Assembly (NCBI GenBank): GCA_964058845.1
Contig: CAXKVR010000827.1
Coordinates: forward strand, 1-24,822
DNA: 24,822 bases
Origin: Carex sylvatica
Lineage: Eukaryota > Streptophyta > Magnoliopsida > Poales > Cyperaceae
Reading direction: 5' to 3'
Shown here: one piece after another, positions 1 to 7,610 of the stretch
How positions within the stretch are numbered: position 1 is the first letter of the stretch
How the letters are laid out: the number at the start of each line of letters is the position of its first letter
Program-made: the position numbers and the translations under genes
Notes under the pieces: generated by a model
Databases searched by the model: none
What the model was told of the DNA's origin: nothing
Seen by the model: only the letters and a program-made list of their open reading frames with translations

Positions 1-145
1 CATGTTCGGGCGTGATACTATTTACGTGAAAAAAAAAAAATTTACTCAGATTGAATTTTTTTTTCTCACGTGAACAATAATTTTTCAGTTCAAAATTAAG
101 TATTTCTTCCTATTTTTATTCTTAATGGAAACGTCGAACAGACCC
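1..145. mobile_element. Tourist-like MITE, left end cut by window
   Basis: The right end (131-145) reads inward as gggtctgttcgacg and is followed by TTA (146-148), the target type of PIF/Harbinger Tourist elements. The centre is an imperfect hairpin: a left arm with an A-run around 20-41 and a right arm with a T-run around 51-80, joined by the short spacer ctcagat. The element at 9303-9466 has the same hairpin and a matching terminus, so these are two copies of one family. The extreme left end lies outside the window. Family assignment is inferred from terminus and target type. Confidence 0.6.
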
Positions 146-257
146 TTAATGTTATTATAGAACTTTTCTTAATATATATAGAAACTTTTGTGTTTAGAAA
201 CCGTACGTAATGTGTTGATTATACAGAATAAATTTGTTGTATTAATTGTATTAAAAT

Positions 258-315
258 AGATGGTTGTCAAACAGTACTTTGTATAAAGATGGTTGTCAAA
301 CAGTACTTTGTATAA
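258..315. repeat. Perfect 29-bp tandem duplication
   Basis: Two identical 29-bp units (258-286 and 287-315), each beginning agatggttgtcaaac, lie head to tail. After the second copy only AG of a third unit is present. No gene overlaps. It looks like a simple local duplication, probably young because the copies are identical. Confidence 0.9.
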
Positions 316-1439
316 AGCAGGTGTCGAAGGCTAGCTCACTAACATTACATGTGGAACAGTGGGAGTAAGATGTGATTGTTTGATCCATGCGTATACATAT
401 AGTCACGGACCTAAAGAGGGAGATAGGGTCAAACTCTATATTTAAAAAAAAAAAAATACTTAACTACGTCATAAATTACAAAAATTTAAATTTTCATTTC
501 TTAATAAATTAAAAATTTCTAATTTAGCACCACCGATAAAAAAAATAATCTCAGTTACACTATTGTTGATCAGGACAACAATTTGTCCATAATTAATTCT
601 TACCTAAGTTGTAACGGAATAAATAAATCTTTTACCAGTATGTGACGGTTTAAATCGATTGAAACTGTCACCTAACGGTCAGTGTTTCAGATGATTTTCA
701 TTGTGGAAACCGTTATAACGGTCAAGGACCATTATACACAAAATATATCGTTATAGTTCCCGGTAGTCCAAACCAGCGTAAGTTGACCTACGGTTATAAC
801 GGTCCATGAACCGTTAAAACGGTAGGAACAAATTACCTCGTTTTTATCAACTATCTATAAATAGAAGTAATACCAAGGTTTGGACCATCACTCTAGCCAC
901 CCCATTCGAATTTTCAGATCTAGAGAAAGCCGTTATTGCTTGTGCACTTAAATTTCAATACTCACAATCAATCTTAAGATTATTCAACCAATACAACAAT
1001 TCTTAGAGTGGTCCTGCGATATCAACTTTTTACGTCTAAGCCTTAGTTGCTCTCTTTATTATCCTTGAGCCTTTAGTTCTCGTAAACTGATTCTGTACAT
1101 GGGCCATATGACTTCCCAGAAGATTATAAGGGCTCACCGGTTTCACCTTGTGCTTCTTTCTCATTGGGTAAAGAAAGACGTGCCATCTTGAAAGTTGCGA
1201 GTCCCCAGAGATGTAGGCGTTAGTGTCAAACTCCGTAAACAACTCTTGTGTCAAGTGTCTCTAAAATCTACTCTTCAATTATTATCTTATATTTTAGTTT
1301 AGAACCAAGTTATTCGAGTTTTCGGCAAGAATAACTCTAAAACATACTATGGACTTATAACTTAGAGTAAATTAAAGTTAGAAAGGACCATATTCACCCT
1401 CCTCTAAATGCCTTTGGGACCAACATCTTTAAGGGTGAT
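316..1439. other. Non-coding stretch with a TAACGGT-type motif cluster
   Basis: No credible gene is seen. Between about 640 and 823 a short motif recurs in both orientations: ctaacggtc at 672, the perfect 14-bp palindrome accgttataacggt at 709-722, cggttataacggt at 791-803, and ccgttaaaacggt near 811-823. Dense, inverted short motifs of this kind are typical of the subterminal parts of CACTA or other DNA transposons, but I cannot find matching termini. The remaining sequence is AT-rich. The short open frames here have no recognisable protein features. Confidence 0.5.
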
Positions 1440-2324
1440 GATGTTAGATTTAAAAAAAAAAAAAATGATAATGGTCATACTATCCAATTCTGGAAAGTTA
1501 GATGGTGTTCAGAAACAACATTAGCATGTTTATATCATAATCTTTATAATTTTGCTTCAGATCCTCACTTATTGGTGTTTGAGGCTTTTGATGATGGTTG
1601 TTTAACAATTTCTTTTACAAGGTAATTGACTGGTGTTTTGTTAACTGAGTGGCATAACGTGCTATCTCATTTAAATAATTATATGCCTAATCTATTTTCT
1701 AATGACTGTTTATTGTGGAGATGGTCTATGGCAAGTAATTTTTCAGTTCATTCATACTATATTTGACTTGAATTTGGAGGGATGCAAAATAATGAATTTA
1801 CATCTATTTGGTATTCAAAAATACCTTTAAAGGTGAAATTTTTTCTTTATCTCCTCAAAAGAAACAAATTGCTAACTAAGAAAAATCTTTGTAATAAAGG
1901 TTGGATAGGCAATACATCCTACCAATTTTGTGGTTCTTTTGAAGCAACTGACCATCTCTTTATACAATGTCATTTTTCTTTTCAAATATAGGTATGGATA
2001 GCCAATCATAATAACTTTATTTTTGAGGGAACAACAATGGAGGATATTTGACTTCTAAATGCTCCTATACATTTAAAAGATAAACCACTGATTTAACTTG
2101 TTAGATGAGCTGTTTTATGGTGTCTTTGGTTTGAAAGAAATAAGCTTTATTTTCGGCAATCTCATAAGTCTGCTTTACAGATTGTAGGCTCAAGGATTAT
2201 TTCCTTGGCCACATTTTGGTGTAAGACTTTGAATAGTGGATCAATGCCTAATTTATCATTAATAATTTTATTAGACAATAATAACATGTCTTGTCAGGTA
2301 ATGACTATTTTAGGACACAAGTAA
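1440..2324 (+). pseudogene. Decayed LINE (non-LTR retrotransposon) ORF2 C-terminus with zf-RVT region
   Basis: One reading frame, followed from codon 1470 to a stop at 2322, resembles the end of plant LINE ORF2 proteins. In order it shows NGHTIQFWKVRW (1470 on), LLWRWSMASNFSVHSYY (the W..g.FSVkS.Y block, about 1707-1760), the zf-RVT block IWYSKIPLKVKFFLYLL (1806 on), CGSFEATDHLFIQC (from about 1929), and AVLWCLWFERNKLYF (about 2109-2153). The frame carries six in-frame stops (TAA 1623, TGA 1764, TAG 1989, TGA 2049, TAA 2094, TGA 2106) but no frameshift that I can detect. The zf-RVT Cys pair appears to have lost its first Cys (YQFC where CxxC is usual). The reverse transcriptase and endonuclease parts are absent, so this is a 5'-truncated, dead copy. 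Family identification is from recalled motif patterns; the exact clade is not claimed. Confidence 0.8.
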
Positions 2325-2505
2325 CAACTCAAGAGAAGGATTCAAATGTAGATGTATAGAGGCAACTATGCTGGATCAAGGTTCAACCCATATGCTTAGG
2401 TTAGGGTTCCTAAATGAATTGCTTGATTGAGATTTTTCAATTTTGTTATTCTGGTATAGGTTTAAGGGAGCTTTAACTAATTAGCTTGTGTTTGTATCTA
2501 TAAGT

Positions 2506-2738
2506 CATGTTTGGTTGCGGAGTAACTTTAAACCGGAGTAAATTGCTTACTCCAAGTTAAGGTGGAGTAAGTTAATCATGTTTGGTGGAGTAAGTTAAAC
2601 CACCTCTCTAGGTGGAGTAAGTTACTCCGGTTTAACTCATCTCTTACTCCATCTTACTCCTTCTATTTTACTCCTCGTTTGGCTCCTTAAACGTAGACTA
2701 AGGGGTTTACTCCACCTCTTACTCCACAACCAAACATG
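2506..2738. mobile_element. 233-bp MITE with catgtttggttg TIRs
   Basis: The left end catgtttggttgcggagtaa is mirrored by the right end at 2719-2738 with one mismatch (tgtgg for tgcgg). The interior has three direct copies of ggtggagtaagtta at 2561, 2584 and 2611 plus inverted versions, so the single strand could fold extensively. No clean target duplication is visible. The GTTTGG-type terminus is like Tourist/PIF-Harbinger MITEs. A second copy begins at 24791. Confidence 0.7.
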
Positions 2739-3599
2739 GATTTGTGTGTCAGCCTTGGTGGCTTTAGGGTGGCTTTGTGGTTGTTTTTTGGTGATACTGT
2801 TGATGTTTTGGAATTACTGGTATGTATCCGTTTTTGTAAATGTTTCTTTCCCCAATCATTTGAAGTTAGTAGCAAAACACTATTTTGATTTCTAATGAAA
2901 TCGGTGGGAGCCCACTTTTTTTTAAAAAAAAAGAAACTCCAAAACACACACTGTAGCTAATTGAATTGTCAGTAAGTTAAAAGTTCAAGAACTAAGAACT
3001 AGTCTATGATTTGGTTGCAAAAGTGATATTCTACGTGTGAAAAGTCGCTTGTTTGAAGTTTTAATGAAGAAATCTCTTTTAAATATTAAATAGTTAGGTG
3101 ACTTAATCTTTACTCTTTGTGAAAAAAAAAAAAATTAATAACTAAACCTTAAAAAAAATCAAGAACCAAGAGGATATCATTGAGATAGATATTTGTAGGA
3201 AATCCAAAAAGTGTCCATATATGGTTTGAATGAATTAAAATGTTCCAAAAGACCTCATATTGTAAGGAATCCATAAAATCAATCAATTCTAGGAAAAGAA
3301 CTGCACAACAATTAATTCATTTTGACTTAATTAACACTTGAACATATCAATATATGACTTTGGAACGGTTGAATATAAGCATTTCAACAATTTAAGCAAC
3401 CTCAAAATGTAGCCGTACGTGTGATTGTAATTAGCGCACTACCACTAATTAGTTGGAATTTTGTAAAATTACTCTTTGAAGGAATTCATCAAATTAATCG
3501 TTGGAACAATTTTTTATATAGACAAAAGTCACAAAACGTTACAAGTGGATTTTCAGGAGTAGATATCATATTGGACCGGATTGTAAAATCGTTGGCTCA
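2739..3599. other. Non-coding AT-rich stretch
   Basis: I see no gene, RNA or complete mobile element here. The region has A-runs (around 2921-2933 and 3121-3134). The short open frames carry no recognisable domain. Confidence 0.5.
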
Positions 3600-3760
3600 T
3601 TCGACTGTGTATTTGTAAAAACGGCTATAGCAACATTGATTATAATCAATATTATACAGCTAACGATTTTCGCAAATCGTTATTTGTCACTACTCACTAG
3701 ATCTTGAATAAAACTGTTACTAACGATTATTTGTAAATGAACTGTTAGTAACGGGTTGCG
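3600..3760. repeat. Palindrome-rich fragment, possibly a CACTA subterminal remnant
   Basis: Three structures lie close together: a 16-bp perfect palindrome (attgattataatcaat, 3635-3650), a 9-bp-arm hairpin (taacgattt, 3661-3669, with aaatcgtta, 3674-3682, loop of 4), and repeated actgttactaacga and actgttagtaacgg at about 3713 and 3740. Sequences of the type aaaacggctatag (about 3618) followed by repeated taacg motifs are common just inside CACTA transposon ends. No CACTA terminus or target duplication was found, so the class is an inference. Confidence 0.35.
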
Positions 3761-3943
3761 AAAAAAATTAATTATTTTTATCCAAGTTTTTTAGTTTGTG
3801 TTTGAATTTTTAGCCTTTAATATAGGAAGTAAACGGGTTTTAAAGATGTGCTAGCGCTAATTAATAAATTAACATAATTAATGAATTTTGTGATGCCAAT
3901 ATAATAGTACTTTTGTAAAATTTTGATAAACGGTAGCCTGGAC

Positions 3944-4578
3944 TAGGGCTGTTCATGACCTGAGTTGAGAACAATTTGGATTCAACTCGCAAATTCATGA
4001 GCTGAGTTGAGTCCGAGTCGCTAATCCAGTTCCGAGTCAAAAACTTCGATTTGGAATCAACTCACGAGCAACTCGAGTTGAAGCGAGTCAACTCGTGACT
4101 CATAATGTAGTACAAAGTGATACAGTCTAATTTAATTCTAACAAAAAAATATTATATAGTTTACCAAAACAATACACAATTAAAGACAATACATAATGAG
4201 ATAATGGTCAACACATAATTAAAAATTATGAAAATATCAAAATAGTACACAATATGAAAAGGCGAGGCGGACACAAAGTGGAGAATGGGGAATTAGGTTT
4301 AGTCGCTTCTCTGATTTTTTTTTTTTATTTTTAAGCGATAATCTGAAAAGCAGGTATAAGGATTTGGAGGCTCAAAAATTGGAAATATATAAATTAGGGT
4401 TTGGTGTGATGAGTCTAACCTAGTTGATTTCAAACTGAGTTGGGAGTAACTTGGAATCAACTCATAAATCAACCGAGTCAGTAAACTCGAGTCAGTTTTG
4501 ACTCGAGTCAGTTTTAACCTGAGTTATAGTGAGTTGAATCCAAACTGAGTTTCGAGTCATGAGCTTTTTGTGCACCTA
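3944..4578. mobile_element. Non-autonomous hAT-like element (GAGTC-rich), with TSD
   Basis: The element begins tagggctgttca and ends ttttgtgcaccta. It is flanked by 8-bp sequences gcctggac (3936-3943) and gtctggac (4579-4586) that match at 7 of 8 positions, the duplication size made by hAT transposases. Both subterminal parts (about 3955-4100 and 4405-4560) are filled with GAGTCGAGTT-type motifs in both orientations; the middle is AT-rich. There is no transposase reading frame. Its right terminus, gagctttttgtgca, is shared with the element ending at 21199. Confidence 0.75.
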
Positions 4579-4597
4579 GTCTGGACTCTTGAACAAC

Positions 4598-4912
4598 TAG
4601 AATTGAAACGGATCGGATATTGGTAAAATCATATCCGTGTTTGTTTTTATTTTTTGGATACAGATACAAATCGGATAGTAGACAGATACGTAAGGATATG
4701 AGTTAGATATCGGATATCCATAGATTAATACATAAATATTTTTATAATATATTTTAAACTATATGTATCTACTATTCGAATACAAATTATTAAAATTCAA
4801 AACCATATACGTATCCATATCCACACAAATATTTGAATATAGATATCTATATCTAATTTTTAGATTCGGATCCGGATACGGTCGGATATTATCCGATCCG
4901 TTTGCACCCCTA
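4598..4912. mobile_element. Non-autonomous hAT-like element (CGGATATCC-rich)
   Basis: The left end tagaattgaaacggatcgg and the right end, read inward as taggggtgcaaacggatcgg, align over about 20 bp with a one-base gap and a few changes. The interior repeats CGGATAT, ATATCC and GGATAC motifs on both strands. It has no open frame. I do not see a convincing 8-bp duplication. It starts 19 bp after the end of the 3944-4578 element, so the two are near-tandem insertions. Confidence 0.6.
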
Positions 4913-5139
4913 ATTGTTATAATATGAACAGCAGATCACGCTAACATATATTAAAGATATATAATTATATAAGTATCAGCCATATAAATAACAATTAGTG
5001 CATGATGATTAGCTTTGAATATATAATAAAAAATACTAATATTATATTAATTGTTTTTTTTAAAATATAATATTAATTGTTAACCATTAGTTTTAACGTG
5101 TCTCCCAAATCCAAGCACCAAATTTTTAATTGGTAGAGT
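4913..5139 (+). promoter_or_regulatory. Proximal upstream region of the ALOG gene
   Basis: This AT-rich segment separates the last hAT-like element from the inferred TATA box. It contains a near-duplicated piece (taatattatattaattgtt around 5036 and a similar aatattaattgttaa around 5069), but I see no clear named cis element. It is called promoter-proximal only from its position. Confidence 0.4.
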
Positions 5140-5148
5140 CTATATATT
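5140..5148 (+). promoter_or_regulatory. Candidate TATA box of the ALOG gene
   Basis: ctatatatt is a good plant TATA match. A start site about 30 bp downstream (near 5172) would open a pyrimidine-rich leader with CT runs, typical of plant core promoters. Further TATA-like motifs occur at 5621 and 5701 inside a tandem duplication, so the start site is not settled. Confidence 0.45.
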
Positions 5149-5171
5149 GAATAGTAGACCATAGCAGTAAA

Positions 5172-5346
5172 GCGCCAGAGCATTATTCCACAAGCAACTA
5201 TCTTAAATCTTGATTCTCCTCCTCCTTGTAGTTCTCTCTCTTTTCTCCTTCATCTCTCGACCTTTACCATATCGTTCCATCCCTACATCCATAACTCAAC
5301 GCCAAAAAGGAACCGTCTTTCCCTTGCTTGCCCCTCTCTTGCTCTG
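5172..5346 (+). other. Inferred 5' UTR exon 1 of the ALOG gene
   Basis: This CT-rich stretch contains no ATG on the plus strand and ends at a candidate donor, CTG|GTAATC, at 5346/5347. Joined to the candidate acceptor at 6307, the spliced leader would have no upstream ATG before the real start at 6424, whereas the stretch between contains several. The start coordinate is a TATA-based estimate. The model is an inference that needs transcript data. Confidence 0.4.
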
Positions 5347-5347
5347 G

Positions 5348-5350
<3 letters not shown>

Positions 5351-5382
<32 letters not shown>
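5351..5382 (+). repeat. (TC)16 microsatellite
   Basis: A pure run of 16 TC units starts four bases after the candidate GT donor. A second CT run lies at 6222-6238. CT/GA repeats near plant promoters are known binding sites for BASIC PENTACYSTEINE (GAGA-binding) factors; a role here is an inference. Confidence 0.9.
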
Positions 5383-5385
<3 letters not shown>

Positions 5386-5570
5386 AGAATTCTCTAGTCT
5401 TATTAATTGTATATGTTTGGATCGTGCAACTTTTTTTTGTTAATTTTCAAGCGCTGAAATATGTGATATCAGACTTGTAGTAGATATTATGATGCCTTAA
5501 TTGAGAGCTTTCTTTTTCTTCACATGAGAACCCTATTGCACCTACCTAGCTTTTATTGTTTGTCTCCCCC

Positions 5571-5730
5571 CTCTCTCTCTCTCCTACCCCTCTCTACACT
5601 TGTCTTCTCTAGTTCTCTTTCTATATATTTCAACTTTGTTTTGCCTTATTCTCTCTCTCTCTCCTAGCCCTCTCTAGACTTGTCTTCTCTAGTTCTCTTT
5701 CTATATATTTCAACTTTGTTTTGCCTTATT
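5571..5730 (+). repeat. 80-bp tandem duplication, each copy with a TATA-like motif
   Basis: Units 5571-5650 and 5651-5730 are aligned without gaps and differ at only two positions, both C to G (5587/5667 and 5597/5677). Each unit consists of a CT tract, then ctatatattt (5621 and 5701), then caactttgttttgcctta. Copies this similar in non-coding DNA suggest a recent event or selection. It lies in the gene's leader or intron region. Confidence 0.9.
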
Positions 5731-6307
5731 CTCTCCCCCATCCGCCGAGAAGCTAATTTAATCTCTCTCTCCACTTGATTTTTTTTTCTTCTTCCAGAAT
5801 TTAATAGCATACATGCATTCTATTTCCATTTTGTGATGGTTGTTGGAGATAACCTTTGAACTTGTTCAATTACTTCTGATCATTCTGGTGCATAACTCAA
5901 GCTTTGAAGTTTGAACTCAATTAAGCAAATTCCGTGAGCATCCAAGCTTTTCTTGCCTTCTACAGATAATTCCATCTCTGTCAACAAAGAACATCCTTTT
6001 TAGTTCCCTGGTACTGTATTATAAATTCTTCATCTTTTCTTGGTTTAGAAATATTAATGTTTTGCCATAAATTTCAAAGGAAATAAACCAAACTCCTGAC
6101 TTGCCTATCTTCATCTTCATCAATTGAAACTAAAAAAGATTTTTTTTTTTTTTTTAGAAAAACCCTAATGTCTCCTATATGTAAATTTATTTCTTTTTAT
6201 TTAATAAAGTCGAGTTATTGCCTCTCTCTCTCTCTCTCAAGACTATTAAGTATTAATTCTAAGCGACTATGAACAGAAACTCAGATTCTCTACTTAATTA
6301 TATGCAG

Positions 6308-6423
6308 GATTGTACAAGTTCAAGGCGTTACTAACGATCGAGAAAGTAGTACTCGAGTACAAGTAACTTGAATCTACCGTGGGAATCAGGAGGCCAAAGA
6401 AAAGGAAAAAAAAAATTCAAACC
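6308..6423 (+). other. Inferred 5' UTR exon 2 preceding the CDS
   Basis: After the candidate acceptor AG at 6306-6307 there is no ATG until 6424. The frame of the CDS has a stop, TAA at 6364-6366, and no ATG between it and 6424, which fixes the start. A perfect 12-bp palindrome gtactcgagtac lies at 6349-6360. Confidence 0.5.
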
Positions 6424-7191
6424 ATGTCATCCTCCAACAATTCTGACAGTCCCGGTCCCCGGCCAAGTCGATATGAGTCCCAAAAGCGCCGGGACTGGAA
6501 CACGTTTCGCCAGTACCTCCGCAATCACAGGCCTCCTCTTGAGCTCTCTCGATGCAGTGGAGCCCACGTGCTTGAATTTCTAAGGTACCTTGATCAATTT
6601 GGCAAAACCAAGGTGCATAATCTTGGGTGCCCCTTTTTCGGGCACCCCACGCCACCCGGTCCATGCCCGTGCCCACTAAAGCAAGCTTGGGGCAGTCTGG
6701 ATGCTCTCGTAGGCCGCCTTCGGGCAGCCTTTGAAGAGGATGGTGGCCGGCCTGAGGCAAACCCTTTTGGTGCTCGGGCTGTCCGGTTGTACCTGAGAGA
6801 GGTAAGGGATAGCCAGGCCAAGGCCAGGGGCATTGCCTACGAGAAGAAACGGCGAAAACGCCCTCCTACCTCAACTGGGAACCAGCAGCAGCAGCAACCA
6901 CACACTGTTCAATTCGAGCATTATTCCGAACACACCCCTTCTGATGGCGATGCTAAGCCACTGCATGGCCGGCCCCAGCAGCCGTATCTGGGTGGGGCCG
7001 ACCTTAATTTGGTAATAAACGGGGGTGTTCCTCATGCTTATCTCTATGGTAATCATCACCACCTCCATCATCATGATTTTATGATGGTGCATGAGGGATT
7101 GGTGGATGGTGGTGATGGTGCTGTGATGACGGTCGCTGCACCAGAGACGCATGCCGCAGGATGTATGCTCCCTTTATCAGTGTTTAATTAA
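6424..7191 (+). CDS. LSH: ALOG domain protein, LSH/G1-like transcriptional regulator
   Basis: A 255-residue, single-exon member of the plant-specific ALOG family (Arabidopsis LSH, rice G1/G1-like), nuclear DNA-binding proteins that regulate organ boundaries, meristem maturation and floral organ identity. The ALOG domain spans about residues 14-140, from [14 protein letters not shown] to RGIAYE. It includes the [20 protein letters not shown] block (43-62), the zinc-ribbon insert with candidate ligands H65, C69, C81 and C83, [18 protein letters not shown] (88-105) and [19 protein letters not shown] (113-131). A basic nuclear-localisation motif KKRRKR (141-146) follows. The rest is low-complexity: QQQQQ (154-158) and HHHLHHH (211-217), then a hydrophobic C-terminal tail. 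The start is the first in-frame ATG, in context ACCATGTC, after an upstream in-frame stop at 6364; an open frame extended back to a GTG at 6379 is not used. The CDS is visibly richer in G and C than its flanks. The domain is intact with no frameshift. The closest paralogue (LSH3/4-like or rice G1L-like) cannot be settled without a tree, and the exact biological role is not shown here. Confidence 0.95.
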   Translation: MSSSNNSDSPGPRPSRYESQKRRDWNTFRQYLRNHRPPLELSRCSGAHVLEFLRYLDQFGKTKVHNLGCPFFGHPTPPGPCPCPLKQAWGSLDALVGRLRAAFEEDGGRPEANPFGARAVRLYLREVRDSQAKARGIAYEKKRRKRPPTSTGNQQQQQPHTVQFEHYSEHTPSDGDAKPLHGRPQQPYLGGADLNLVINGGVPHAYLYGNHHHLHHHDFMMVHEGLVDGGDGAVMTVAAPETHAAGCMLPLSVFN

Positions 7192-7473
7192 CTGAAGTTG
7201 GTACTAGCTAGCTATATATTAGGATATGTGGTTTTGCTTTTGTTTTTTTAGAGGTGGAATTCCATGACATTAAGCTTAAATGTCATGAATCAACTAGGTC
7301 TTTTGATTGAGTGGGGAATAATATTGTGTATGGAGGTTGAGAGCCAGTCTATGTATGTTAGTGAAAAATCCATGGCTCACTAGGTATATGTATGTTTCCA
7401 TCCTATGTTTGTACGTACTTTAATTTACTTATTTCATAGTTTTAATTTCTGGTGTGAATTTCAGATTGGTCTT
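7192..7473 (+). other. Probable 3' UTR of the ALOG gene
   Basis: AT-rich sequence follows the TAA stop. A candidate polyadenylation signal aataat lies at 7317-7322, and T-rich stretches follow around 7410-7450. The true end cannot be read from sequence alone. A hairpin at 7263-7287 falls inside it. Confidence 0.45.
7263..7287 (+). other. Hairpin in the probable 3' UTR
   Basis: Perfect 9-bp arms catgacatt (7263-7271) and aatgtcatg (7279-7287) enclose a 7-base loop, about 70 bases after the stop codon. It could act in mRNA stability or protein binding, or be chance; nothing else indicates function. Confidence 0.6.
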
Positions 7474-7492
7474 AAAGTTTATTGCTCTTATT

Positions 7493-7591
7493 AAAAATCT
7501 GTCTTTAATTTAGTGGTAAAGACAATGCTTTTATGTGAGAGGTTGCAGGTTTAAAATTTGGAAGACGAAGTTCTATGTGGATTATAAAAAA
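7493..7591 (+). mobile_element. tRNA-derived SINE-like insertion with target duplication
   Basis: Flanks 7474-7492 and 7592-7610 match at 16 of 19 positions, as expected of a target-site duplication from target-primed reverse transcription. Inside, tagtggtaaag (7511-7521) resembles a pol III A box, and ggttgcaggtttaaaat (7541-7557) resembles the B box region of plant tRNA-derived SINEs (usually ggttcaaatcc). The insert ends in an A-run (7586-7591, continuing into the flank). It is short, about 99 bp, and partly decayed. It lies in or just past the 3' UTR of the ALOG gene. Confidence 0.6.
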
Positions 7592-7610
7592 AAAGTTTAA
7601 AGCTCTTATA

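Larger units (their letters stand above)
5347..6307 (+). other. Inferred 5' UTR intron of the ALOG gene
   Basis: Boundaries are GTAATC at the donor and TATATGCAG|GA at the acceptor (6299-6309). The segment is T- and CT-rich, as plant introns are, and contains ATGs (for example near 5412, 5460 and 5490) that would hinder translation if retained. Alternative model: transcription starts after the duplicated TATA motifs near 5733 and splices from a second donor, CCTG|GTACTG at 6010/6011, to the same acceptor. Confidence 0.4.

Noticed and set aside
258..315. CRISPR-like or regulatory repeat array
   Set aside because: Only two tandem 29-bp units with no spacers in a plant nuclear context; a simple duplication explains it.
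4590..4920. Eight-bp target duplication around the 4598-4912 element
   Set aside because: tgaacaac on the left and attgttat on the right do not match in direct orientation.
6379..6423. N-terminal extension of the ALOG frame back to a GTG at 6379
   Set aside because: It would need a GTG start, and the first in-frame ATG with good context is 6424. An in-frame stop sits at 6364, and the extra residues are a basic, low-complexity stretch not seen in the family.
6386..7152. Other-frame and minus-strand open frames over the ALOG CDS (for example 6386-6760, 6594-6833, 6871-7152)
   Set aside because: They are shadows of a GC-richer coding sequence and show no domain of their own.
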